The notes below the pieces were generated by a model. That model was given only the letters and a program-made list of their open reading frames with translations. It ran no database searches and was not told the DNA's origin. A program made the position numbers and the translations under genes. A stretch of 12,401 nucleotides of DNA from CAZAGT01 sp964484515 (GTDB taxonomy: Bacteria > Desulfobacterota > DSM-4660 > Desulfatiglandales > HGW-15): assembly GCA_964484515.1 (NCBI GenBank), contig CAZAGT010000136.1, forward strand, positions 1 through 12,401, in the 5' to 3' direction. Positions 6,212 to 12,401 of the stretch are shown one piece after another (within the stretch, counting starts at the first letter, position 1; every line of letters begins with the position of its first letter).

Positions 6212-7450
6212 TTAGGCAGCCGCCTCCTTGATGCTGCGCGCGATGTACCGCACGTCCTCCTCCCGCAGGTTGGGGTTGTTGGGAATCTCGAAGATGCGCG
6301 CCGGAAGCGAGCGCGCCACGGGCACGTCCGCGTCATAACCGCTGAAAGGAGCCAAGGTCGTACAATCCGACATATCGTCGGGGGCCGTATCGATCCCCTT
6401 ACCCAGCAGCTTATGCCTCAAGGCTTCTCTGTCATCGACTTCAAGCCGGTAGTAGAGAAAGGTGTGCGTCCTGCCGGGAGTCACCTGGGGCGTCTTGATG
6501 TTCGCAAGGCCCTTGAGCTCCTGGTTGTATATGAGTGCATTGTGGTTGACCCTGGCGTTGATGGCGACGATCCGCCCCAGCTGCCGAATCCCGACAGCAG
6601 ACTGCAAGTTGGTCAGGCGCGTAAAATACATTGACTGGACTTCTGTCTCAGACACGGTCTCCTGCCCCGGCTCACTGTCAAAGGGTCGCAAACCGGCAGC
6701 GCTCAGCATCCGCATGGCAGGATAAATAAGGAGAGGGAAAACACGGGGGCGCGTACAGACAAAATTGAAGGAGGTTATCACGACCTCTTTCCAAAGACTC
6801 TTCGATCGATCTTTGCCCGCCACCCCCACGAGGCCGCAGAGGCGTTCGTAAAGCTGGGTATCATTGGTGGTCAGCATGCCGCCCCCAAAACAAGGCATGT
6901 TCTTGGCCATGGCAAAGGTGAACGCTCCGATATCCCCGAAGGAGCCTACCTTGCGGCCCCCGTAAACAGCCCCAAGCGCGTGGGCGCAGTCTTCGATGAC
7001 CTTCAATCCCTTCTCAGCGGCGATCTGCTGAACCGGCTCCAAATCGCAGGGCTGACCGTACATGTGCGTCGCCAGAATGGCTTTCGTCCTGGCCGTAAGG
7101 TTCTTGTCGATCAACGAAATATCTATATTGTAGGTATCGGGCAACACGTCAACAAAGATGGGCCTGAGGCCGCATGCTTTGACAACGAGAGGGACGATGT
7201 GGAAGGTATAGGCCGGCATGATGATCTCATCCCCTTCCGCAAGTCCGAGCGACTTGATGGCCAAATAGAGGGCCGCCCGCCCGGATGATACACCGACTGC
7301 GTGCCGGGCCCCTATGAACTCGGCAAATCGCTCCTCAAACTCTGGGACCTCCTGTCCCGCTAAGACCTTGCCCCGCATCAGGACGCCCAATACGTCAGAA
7401 AAACACCCCCACGATAGATTTACACTATGCCTCGGATACGCTCGCCACAT
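6212..7450 (-). CDS. DegT/DnrJ/EryC1/StrS-family PLP sugar aminotransferase
   Basis: A 412-residue fold-type I aminotransferase of the sugar-nucleotide class, expected to move an amino group, usually from glutamate, to a keto-sugar. Visible are GVSSGRAALYLAIKSLG (53-69, phosphate-binding Ser-Gly), GDEIIMPAYTF (73-83), VIEDCAHALGA (151-161) with PLP-contacting Asp154, and Lys183 in FAMAKNMPCFGGG as the Schiff-base lysine. Most relatives have an EGG motif after the lysine; here it is GGG (189-191), so Gly replaces the Glu. A hydrophobic stretch, VFPLLIYPAMRML (237-249), is unusual and might touch the membrane. ATG 7450 is preceded by AAGGA and overlaps the end of the membrane-protein gene by 26 nt, indicating translational coupling. 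The substrate is unknown: an ArnB-like UDP-sugar, a dTDP-sugar or, speculatively, the KdnB product 8-oxo-Kdo. The neighbours point to a lipid-linked amino sugar. Confidence 0.85.
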   Translation of the reverse strand: MWRAYPRHSVNLSWGCFSDVLGVLMRGKVLAGQEVPEFEERFAEFIGARHAVGVSSGRAALYLAIKSLGLAEGDEIIMPAYTFHIVPLVVKACGLRPIFVDVLPDTYNIDISLIDKNLTARTKAILATHMYGQPCDLEPVQQIAAEKGLKVIEDCAHALGAVYGGRKVGSFGDIGAFTFAMAKNMPCFGGGMLTTNDTQLYERLCGLVGVAGKDRSKSLWKEVVITSFNFVCTRPRVFPLLIYPAMRMLSAAGLRPFDSEPGQETVSETEVQSMYFTRLTNLQSAVGIRQLGRIVAINARVNHNALIYNQELKGLANIKTPQVTPGRTHTFLYYRLEVDDREALRHKLLGKGIDTAPDDMSDCTTLAPFSGYDADVPVARSLPARIFEIPNNPNLREEDVRYIARSIKEAAA

Positions 7451-8549
7451 GATCTACGTCCTTTAGTGCAGGTCTCTTTTGCTCGCTATGGTCTCTCGAA
7501 CCTAGGTCCTTGAGCCTTTCGGCCTCACGTGCAACGGGGACGCCCTCAAGGGGAACGTCGCGCCAGCTCCGAAGCCCGATCTTGTGTCTCAGTGCCCACA
7601 CAACGAGGCCCAATCCGATATGCAGCCAATAATCAATAAAGCGGTTGACGGCCGTCACCGAGGCCGCCAGCGGAGCCGCTACCCCGACAACGCGAAGACA
7701 ACTGAAGAGGGTCAGCTCGACGACACCGGCCCCGGAGGGGGTCAGCGGGAAAGCTGAAGCCAGAAGCGGCACCATGGTCAAAAAGACGACCTCGGCCAAA
7801 CTCGGTTCTATCCCGAAGGCAAGGGTCAGAGACAGGATCCACAATGTCTCTAAGACCCAAACGATGAGGGTCAGGATAGCGATCGGGACAATTTCATTGG
7901 GCCGCGGCCACATCCCCGTCTGAAAGGCCTCAATCATCTGTTTGACCTTCTCCGGGATCCAACCGGGCACCGATCTCTTCATGAGCAGGAAGACGATCAG
8001 GATCGAGGTCGCCGCCAAGGCGATGATCGCACCTCCAATCAGGGCCCACACGACGGATCCTGGCAGTTTAGCGGCAAACAGGGCCCAGGACGCGGCTGCC
8101 GCCAGCCCCAGGACGATCCAGGCGTCCACCATCCGCAGGAAGACGATCGAGCCGATCGCAGCCGAACGCCGCACCCCGCAGTTGATGCGCGCCAGATGGG
8201 CACCATAGACATCTCCCAATTTGGCCGGTACCAGGTTATCGACGAAGTTGTAAAAGAACACGAGCAGGCCGAACTTCACCCGTCCGGCTCGCAACGGCAG
8301 GTGTCCCAAGACCCGCCGCCAGCGCAGACCTCGAATGGGATAGGTCGCATAGTGGGCGATCCCCGCCAAGAGAAGGAGGCCCTTGTCGGAACGCGAAACC
8401 TCGCGCCAGATTTCGCCTATATCCACCCACGCCGCCAGGCACGCGAGAATGATGGCGGTCACGGCAAGGCTCAAGTAGGTATGCCAGCCAAAAAGGGCGG
8501 GCACTTTGTTGTTGTTCTCAGGTGGTATCGAGTCTCCTGCTACTACCAT
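7425..8549 (-). CDS. flippase-like (UPF0104/AglD, lysylphosphatidylglycerol-synthase TM domain) membrane protein
   Basis: A 374-residue inner-membrane protein with about eight predicted hydrophobic segments and the signatures of the UPF0104 family: RGLRWRRVL (73-81), N-x11-D in NFVDNLVPAKLGD (101-113) and PLTPSGAGVVEL (268-279). Relatives include the membrane half of MprF and archaeal AglD, and are thought to move or handle polyprenyl-linked sugars or lipids. In clusters with GT-C glycosyltransferases they are commonly called flippase-like, although biochemical proof is thin. The C-terminal tail of about 45 residues is charged and probably cytosolic. ATG 8549 has AGGA 8 nt upstream. It starts 30 nt after the glycosyltransferase and overlaps the aminotransferase gene by 26 nt, so all three are very likely one operon. 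Confidence 0.85.
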   Translation of the reverse strand: MVVAGDSIPPENNNKVPALFGWHTYLSLAVTAIILACLAAWVDIGEIWREVSRSDKGLLLLAGIAHYATYPIRGLRWRRVLGHLPLRAGRVKFGLLVFFYNFVDNLVPAKLGDVYGAHLARINCGVRRSAAIGSIVFLRMVDAWIVLGLAAAASWALFAAKLPGSVVWALIGGAIIALAATSILIVFLLMKRSVPGWIPEKVKQMIEAFQTGMWPRPNEIVPIAILTLIVWVLETLWILSLTLAFGIEPSLAEVVFLTMVPLLASAFPLTPSGAGVVELTLFSCLRVVGVAAPLAASVTAVNRFIDYWLHIGLGLVVWALRHKIGLRSWRDVPLEGVPVAREAERLKDLGSRDHSEQKRPALKDVDHVASVSEA

Positions 8550-8579
8550 CGGATTTTCCTATGGACCGGACCTTCTCCG

Positions 8580-10232
8580 TCAGGAACCGGACTCCCGTTC
8601 GCCGCTAAGGACTGCCGGATGATCGTCAGGCCTCCTATTCGATATAAGCAGCTTGCTCCCCTCTTTTTCGATAACATAGACTACTTTCCGGAGATCCTCA
8701 AGATTCTCGAAGTGCTTCTTGTCAATGACGCAAAAGGCCTGTTCGTCCCTCAACATGAACTCCATCAGTCGCGTCGGCTCTAACAGCACAACGGCGTGAC
8801 GATTCGTGTAGAAGAGGGCCGAATCCCGCAGGTCTTCGAAGAAGACCATCTCCTCCCCTGGCGGGAGCATGGCATCCAGCGTCGCGGCCAGCCCTTTGGT
8901 GGAGCGATAGGGGTTGATCGCCGGCACGACGAGGACGATGAAATAGACGATCGCCGCAACCACCATCCCTGCGAGCGTGGCGAAGGACCCCGTGTAATGC
9001 CTCCCCAGGAGCAAGAAAAACGCAACGGCGGTGCCGGCCAACATCAGGAAGACGAGTGCGTTTATGCGTACTAAATCGATGCCATACTTAGATTCCAAGC
9101 GGGTTAGCGGGTTTATCCAAATGGCGATCAACCCCACCAAAAAGATGACCAGAAGGGGAAGCAGTGAGAAAACAAAGCCCCGCCGGAGCCACGTTGTCGG
9201 CGCCTTCAGCAGGTCTTGCCAAAGGTCCCCGACCAGTAACGCAGCGGCCGGAAACAGGGGCAGGATATAGGGGGATAGCTTCGAGCTTGCCGTAGAGAAG
9301 AAAACAAAGACAACGCCGACCCAGAGCAAAAGGTAGAGCCTTGCACTCCCATGTTCTTCGGATCGGCGTCTCACACCGTGAATAAGGGCCACCGGCAGGA
9401 AGAAACTCCATGGAAAAAACCCGCCCATCAAGATATGGAAGTAGTAATAGAAAGGACGTGGGTGCCGGGCCTCCGCCGATATGAAATTCATGACATTCTG
9501 TTTTAGGAAGAAGTAACCCGCATAGTCCGGATTTCGGAGCATGATCAGCACATACCACGGGGCGGCAATCAAGAGGAATACAGCGATCCCCCAAACGAGC
9601 CCCATCTCCTTTATGAACGCGAGGCGTCTCATGAAAAAGAGAAATAGCCCGACAATCAGGGCCGTCAATAACAGGCCGACCGGACCCTTGGCCAGCACGG
9701 CAAAGCCCAAGGATGCGTAAAAGATCAATAAATGGATCAAACGGCGGTGCCCGCTTTCGAAGGCGCCATAAAAGGAGTACAGGGCTAGGGTCATGAAGAA
9801 TAGCAGTGCGATGTCGTGGACCACGACTCTCGAGAGGATGATGTACTCGATGCTGGTGGCCAGAACCACAGCGCCGAGCAGCCCGACGGTCGCGGTAAAC
9901 ATTCGCCTGCCAAGGATGTAAGTTAGGAAGACACCCGCAAACCCCAATATCGCAGCGGGGAACCGCGCCGCAAACTCTGTAAACCCAAACACCCGCAAGG
10001 ATACAGCCACCAGCCAATTGAAGAGGACCGGCTTGTCATAAAACGCCTCTCCGTTGAGCCGTGGCGTAATGTAATCCCCGGTAACAACCATGTCCTTCGA
10101 CGTAGCCGCATGCATCCCCTCATCAGTGTCCCATAGCGGCCTGCTGCCCAGGCGAAAAAAAAAGAGAGTCAGACCAAGCAACAGGATGACGATCAGATGA
10201 CCGAGTTGTCTACTGGATGTGACGTCGCTCAT
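8580..10232 (-). CDS. ArnT/PMT-like GT-C glycosyltransferase (GT83/GT39 clan)
   Basis: A 550-residue integral membrane protein expected to transfer a sugar from a polyprenyl-phosphate donor to a lipid or protein on the periplasmic side. The first loop has the typical acidic motif LWDTDEGMHA (Asp35, Asp37, Glu38), followed by FYDKPVLFNWL (64-74). Many hydrophobic segments follow (about 12-26, 92-107, 114-128, 140-155, 165-200, 212-232, 262-283, 298-313, 320-337, 352-372, 388-409 and 418-438). SSKLSPYILPLFPA (316-329) is the hallmark of ArnT-like enzymes. A soluble C-terminal domain (440-550) resembles the ArnT periplasmic domain in place and size. ArnT itself adds 4-amino-arabinose to lipid A. 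An aminotransferase downstream makes an amino-sugar donor plausible, but donor and acceptor are not determinable. It is the first gene of the cluster. The start ATG lacks a clear ribosome binding site and has a hairpin just upstream. Confidence 0.85.
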   Translation of the reverse strand: MSDVTSSRQLGHLIVILLLGLTLFFFRLGSRPLWDTDEGMHAATSKDMVVTGDYITPRLNGEAFYDKPVLFNWLVAVSLRVFGFTEFAARFPAAILGFAGVFLTYILGRRMFTATVGLLGAVVLATSIEYIILSRVVVHDIALLFFMTLALYSFYGAFESGHRRLIHLLIFYASLGFAVLAKGPVGLLLTALIVGLFLFFMRRLAFIKEMGLVWGIAVFLLIAAPWYVLIMLRNPDYAGYFFLKQNVMNFISAEARHPRPFYYYFHILMGGFFPWSFFLPVALIHGVRRRSEEHGSARLYLLLWVGVVFVFFSTASSKLSPYILPLFPAAALLVGDLWQDLLKAPTTWLRRGFVFSLLPLLVIFLVGLIAIWINPLTRLESKYGIDLVRINALVFLMLAGTAVAFFLLLGRHYTGSFATLAGMVVAAIVYFIVLVVPAINPYRSTKGLAATLDAMLPPGEEMVFFEDLRDSALFYTNRHAVVLLEPTRLMEFMLRDEQAFCVIDKKHFENLEDLRKVVYVIEKEGSKLLISNRRPDDHPAVLSGERESGS

Positions 10233-10246
10233 GTTTGAAATTCTGT

Positions 10247-10266
10247 CTCAGCCACGTTCTGCTGAG
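10247..10266 (-). other. hairpin just upstream of the glycosyltransferase start
   Basis: CTCAGC (10247-10252) and GCTGAG (10261-10266) form a perfect 6-bp stem with an 8-nt loop. On the minus strand it ends 14 nt before ATG 10232, where a Shine-Dalgarno site would be expected and none is seen. It could affect translation initiation of the cluster or be chance. Confidence 0.3.
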
Positions 10267-10289
10267 CCCACCAACTAGCATTTGGATTC

Positions 10290-10360
10290 AAAAAAAAAAG
10301 CAGACCCGCGTTAGCTTTCCGGCATAAGCCAAGGAAAACTAGCACAAAATGTCTGCTTTT
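10290..10360 (-). terminator. large two-stem palindrome with T10 tract, terminator of the SYLF gene
   Basis: On the minus strand AAAAGCAGAC (10360-10351) pairs perfectly with GTCTGCTTTT (10305-10296), and the T-run continues to 10290, giving ten T. Inside, TAGTTTTCC (10341-10333) pairs with GGAAAGCTA (10320-10312) through one G-U pair, with an apical GGC/GCC. Two stems in one long hairpin followed by poly-T make a strong terminator of the SYLF transcript. It also separates that gene from the glycosyltransferase cluster. The run of A on the + strand means it is not a good terminator in the other direction, apart from a short TTTT. Confidence 0.7.
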
Positions 10361-10439
10361 GGAAGGTCCTTCGACGTCCGAAACCGGCTCAAAGCCGGCA
10401 TAGGGCCTTATACCACGTGTCCCCCCCCATGCTGCCGAG

Positions 10440-11135
10440 TTACTTGCCAGCGGTCTTGCTTACGAAACGACGGAGGCTATCCGCCTGAGGATTGCTCACC
10501 TTGTGAGTCACAAGGATGTCCACCGGAGTCACCGATCTTCCGTAATAGGCCTCGTTCCAGCCGTTGCGGATCTTGACGACCGCGCCCTCGACGGTCAGCC
10601 CGCCAAAGACGCCTTTCGAGCGTGCAAAGGACAAAACGTCCGCCGTTTGGCCCGAGACGCCCTTACCGACCGGTCCCGCTGCCACGCTGACGTCAGCGCC
10701 GAGCTTGAATTCCGTGCTCAGCAAGGCATCCATCCCCTTGTTCGTCATGATGACCAGGATCACCTGGTCGGCTGCGCCGCCGATTTGAAGCCCGAAGGTG
10801 ACCGCGCCCATGGTGTAGAAGGCCGGATAGGTCCACTCGCCTTTCTGTTCATCATGTCCGAGCAGGGCGCCGCTACCGCCGTAGCCGCCAAAGATCAGAC
10901 CGCCCTTTCCCATGGTAGGCACAATCAAGATGCCCTTGGCCTTTTTCAGGTTGTCCCGAAACCAACCCATGTCCGGATCGGCGGCAAAGTCCTTAAAGGT
11001 CTTTTCAGCCCTGGTCACGATCTCCTCGGCCTTGCGCCGGTCCCCTTGCTCGGATGCTATCGCCGTTCCGACGGTTAAAGATACGATCATGAGGGTAACG
11101 ATCAATGCCTCGATCTTTGTCTTCTTCAGCTCCAT
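10440..11135 (-). CDS. exported SYLF (YSC84/DUF500) domain protein
   Basis: A 231-residue protein from ATG 11135 with a signal peptide: basic MELKKTK, a hydrophobic core (10-23) and an AIA/SE cleavage site after residue 27. The mature part is a SYLF domain. Recognisable stretches are the early helix (ADPDMGWFRDNLKKAKGILIVP), the glycine-rich GGLIFGGYGGSGALLG, WTYPAFYTMGAVTFGLQIGGAADQVILVIM, and the late LGADVSVAAGPVGKG and FARSKGVFGGLTVEGAVV. SYLF domains bind phosphoinositides in eukaryotes; in bacteria the exported forms are periplasmic or lipid-associated with no firm function. AGGAGG lies 8 nt before ATG 11135 but only 2 nt before the in-frame ATG 11141, so the former is preferred. It is monocistronic, ended by the palindrome at 10290-10360, and divergent from the STAS-like gene. 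Confidence 0.9.
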   Translation of the reverse strand: MELKKTKIEALIVTLMIVSLTVGTAIASEQGDRRKAEEIVTRAEKTFKDFAADPDMGWFRDNLKKAKGILIVPTMGKGGLIFGGYGGSGALLGHDEQKGEWTYPAFYTMGAVTFGLQIGGAADQVILVIMTNKGMDALLSTEFKLGADVSVAAGPVGKGVSGQTADVLSFARSKGVFGGLTVEGAVVKIRNGWNEAYYGRSVTPVDILVTHKVSNPQADSLRRFVSKTAGK

Positions 11136-11143
11136 GGTCATGA

Positions 11144-11149
11144 CCTCCT
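11144..11149 (-). promoter_or_regulatory. Shine-Dalgarno site that decides the SYLF start
   Basis: A perfect AGGAGG on the minus strand, 8 nt before ATG 11135 and 2 nt before ATG 11141. Normal spacing favours the inner ATG. Confidence 0.6.
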
Positions 11150-11173
11150 GCTTGCAAGTTGTTCATTAAATTG

Positions 11174-11204
11174 ATTTTATTAACTACTCCCTTTTCCAGT
11201 CCAA
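11174..11204 (-). promoter_or_regulatory. weak candidate promoter for the SYLF gene
   Basis: On the minus strand TTGGAC (11204-11199) and TAAAAT (11179-11174) lie 19 nt apart in the most AT-rich part of the 260-nt divergent region. The spacer is longer than ideal. A consensus TTGACA at 11254-11249 has no matching -10 box at 17 nt. I see no convincing promoter for the + strand STAS-like gene in 11142-11395. Confidence 0.25.
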
Positions 11205-11395
11205 TTCACCTGATATAACACCCTTCAGCTTAAGCACTATATCCTGGTTGTCAACGTGGACCAGCATAACAAAAAGTCCGCCGCCGCAATCAAAAATCCT
11301 CAGCTTGATTCTCTTTCCGTTTTTCTGGTATGTGGCGATTATCATGTCATATTCCCAGACCTCACGGGACCTGTAAGGAAGGGAGACGATCCGTT

Positions 11396-11752
11396 ATGCT
11401 CGAGTTGCTGCCTGAAAGCCATCCGAGTGTCATTGCCGTCAAGGCTGACCAGGAGGTCACTGCCGAGGACTGCGAAGCACTTATGCCTCATCTCCAAAAG
11501 ACGATCCAGGAGCAGGGGAAGGTCAGGATTCTGATCCTCTTTGAGCGGGACTACCGCGGCGCGGATTTGCTGGCCTTCGGTGATCTGGCCAATTACGCCG
11601 TGGATCACAACGCCCTGGAAAAAATGGCCCTCGTCGGTGCACCGCCATGGGCCGGCGGCGCCTCAAGGCTCGTTTCCATCCACGCCGGTGCCGAACTCAA
11701 GTCCTTTGAGCGCAATAAGCTTGCGGCGGCGATGGAATGGATCAAGGCATAG
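11396..11752 (+). CDS. SpoIIAA-like STAS-fold protein (DUF3478)
   Basis: A 118-residue cytosolic protein of the SpoIIAA-like family: N-terminal MLELLPESHPSVIAVKADQEVTAEDCEALMPHL, then the strand KVRILILFE, the DLANYAVDHNALEKMALVGAPPW segment and a C-terminal helix EWIKA. The family shares the STAS fold of anti-anti-sigma factors but usually lacks the phosphorylated serine context, and is thought to bind a nucleotide or lipid-like ligand. It is common near stress and membrane genes. ATG 11396 is chosen because the family begins with this MLELL-type strand and GGGAG lies about 10 nt upstream; extension to the upstream ATG 11330 would add an unrelated 22 residues. The gene is divergent from SYLF and convergent with the ion channel, so its partners are unclear. 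Confidence 0.85.
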   Translation: MLELLPESHPSVIAVKADQEVTAEDCEALMPHLQKTIQEQGKVRILILFERDYRGADLLAFGDLANYAVDHNALEKMALVGAPPWAGGASRLVSIHAGAELKSFERNKLAAAMEWIKA

Positions 11753-11753
11753 G

Positions 11754-11834
11754 TAGTGTCCACCTCGTCCTCATAGTGATTTCCGGGTGGGCGCAAAGTG
11801 GGGAGTTTGGAGGGTCAGACACTATTTTTATTTT
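11754..11834 (+). terminator. inverted repeat with T-rich tail after the STAS-like gene
   Basis: TAGTGTC (11754-11760) pairs with GACACTA (11818-11824), followed by TTTTTATTTT. The 57-nt loop is long for a terminator, but position 2 nt after the STAS-like stop and the T-rich tail suit one. The right arm overlaps the last codons and stop of the convergent channel gene. Confidence 0.35.
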
Positions 11835-12401
11835 GCTCTTGGGCGATGTGCATTCCAACCAGCCGGGCAATCAAGACGGCTATATAGAGCTGGCCGACGA
11901 CGGCCTCCAAGAGCGAGAGAGAGCGGGCAGGGTTTGATAGCGGGGTGATATCTCCGTAGCCGAGTGTGCTCATCGTCACAAAACTGTAATAGATGAAATC
12001 ACTGGGACCCACCGGTTGCTCCGGGATGCGAAACGACCCGGGCTGGGCCTGTTCCAACAAGAAGAAACATAGCCCCCACACAAATCCAATTAAAAAATAA
12101 GCGCAAATCGCCCCGGCTATCATATCCAGGGTTACGTGCTCTTGCCTGAACACGTGGGCCAAGATCCTGTATGCGGCATAACCGAGGAATAGTACTTCAA
12201 AGACCCTTTCCGTGACATCGACAGCGGGAATCTTGAAGACATAGCCAGACAACGCCGCAGCAAGTGCCGGCATGACGAGGATCATGCCGATCACAAATCC
12301 GCTCTTCCTTTCGCTTACCGCGAAGATGCCCGATATCAATATGATGAAGAAGAAGATGTCGAAAAGGACATTGATAGCGACAAAGCCGGTAAGGAAAGGG
12401 C
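11815..12401 (-). CDS. potassium channel family protein, 5' end missing at the window edge
   Basis: The C-terminal 194 residues of a membrane ion channel; the frame stays open to the window's right edge (PFLTGFVAINVLFDIFFFIIL), so the true start is outside. An internal TTG at 12339 is not the start. The visible part has hydrophobic segments at about 8-25, 34-54, 64-80 and 94-115, a pore helix with the selectivity filter TLGYGD (145-150, bases 11967-11950), and a last helix (163-183) ending in a short polar tail. The TxGYGD filter is diagnostic for K+-type channels. The segments before the pore suggest a six-helix-like layout without an obvious arginine-rich voltage sensor in the visible part. 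No RCK/TrkA-N domain follows the pore, so gating is unknown. Confidence 0.85.
   Translation of the reverse strand, partial: PFLTGFVAINVLFDIFFFIILISGIFAVSERKSGFVIGMILVMPALAAALSGYVFKIPAVDVTERVFEVLFLGYAAYRILAHVFRQEHVTLDMIAGAICAYFLIGFVWGLCFFLLEQAQPGSFRIPEQPVGPSDFIYYSFVTMSTLGYGDITPLSNPARSLSLLEAVVGQLYIAVLIARLVGMHIAQEQNKNSV

Noticed and set aside
6092..6634. 180-codon + strand frame opposite the aminotransferase
   Set aside because: Antisense shadow of a well-supported gene.
8196..8783. 195-codon + strand frame opposite the membrane-protein genes
   Set aside because: Spans the junction of two clear minus-strand genes; composition is that of a shadow frame.
9088..10017. 309-codon minus-strand frame inside the glycosyltransferase gene
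   Set aside because: Out of frame with the ArnT-like protein, no domain, rich in Arg/Pro/Gly as expected of a shifted frame.
10503..11078. 191-codon + strand frame opposite the SYLF gene
   Set aside because: Antisense shadow; the SYLF protein has signal peptide, motifs and Shine-Dalgarno site.
1..12401. CRISPR array, tRNA, rRNA, transposase or phage genes
   Set aside because: No regularly spaced direct repeats, no cloverleaf or rRNA-like segment and no transposase or integrase motif were seen in reading the window.

Overview
The window looks like chromosomal DNA from a Gram-negative bacterium that makes lipopolysaccharide. The evidence is a Kdo-modifying oxidase (KdnB-type), an ArnT-like lipid glycosyltransferase and a secreted SYLF protein. 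Genes are moderately GC-rich with ordinary Shine-Dalgarno sites, and intergenic DNA is AT-richer. No rRNA, tRNA, transposase or CRISPR array was seen, so the phylum cannot be fixed. Desulfobacterota, Methylomirabilota (NC10) or a similar group would fit, but that is a guess.

Left part (1-4501): a sigma70-like promoter drives a KdnB-type Kdo 8-oxidase (+). It converges with an acyl-CoA dehydrogenase (-) that lacks the usual catalytic glutamate but has Asp91. Back-to-back promoters between about 2559 and 2658 serve this dehydrogenase and a tandem universal stress protein (+). A small hypothetical protein and a NIPSNAP-family protein follow on the + strand.

Intergenic 4502-4758 holds a candidate terminator, a 7-nt-period CGAG repeat and a C-rich heptamer-like tract. 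On the minus strand that tract is a four-run G-quadruplex motif just after the stop of the long minus-strand cluster.

Middle (4759-10232): a compact minus-strand cluster, read right to left: ArnT/PMT-like GT-C glycosyltransferase, UPF0104/AglD-like flippase-domain membrane protein, DegT/DnrJ/EryC1/StrS aminotransferase (26-nt overlap with the preceding gene), then an AraM/EgsA-type sn-glycerol-1-phosphate dehydrogenase. Together they suggest synthesis and membrane transfer of an amino-sugar or glycerol-phosphate decoration on a lipid. The product is unknown, and this is the best candidate for an undescribed pathway in the window.

Right part (10233-12401): a large imperfect palindrome with a T10 tract ends transcription of a SYLF/YSC84-domain exported protein (-). 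A SpoIIAA-like STAS protein (+) is divergent from it. A two-pore-helix-type potassium channel subunit (-) with a TLGYGD filter runs off the right edge, so its N-terminus is missing.
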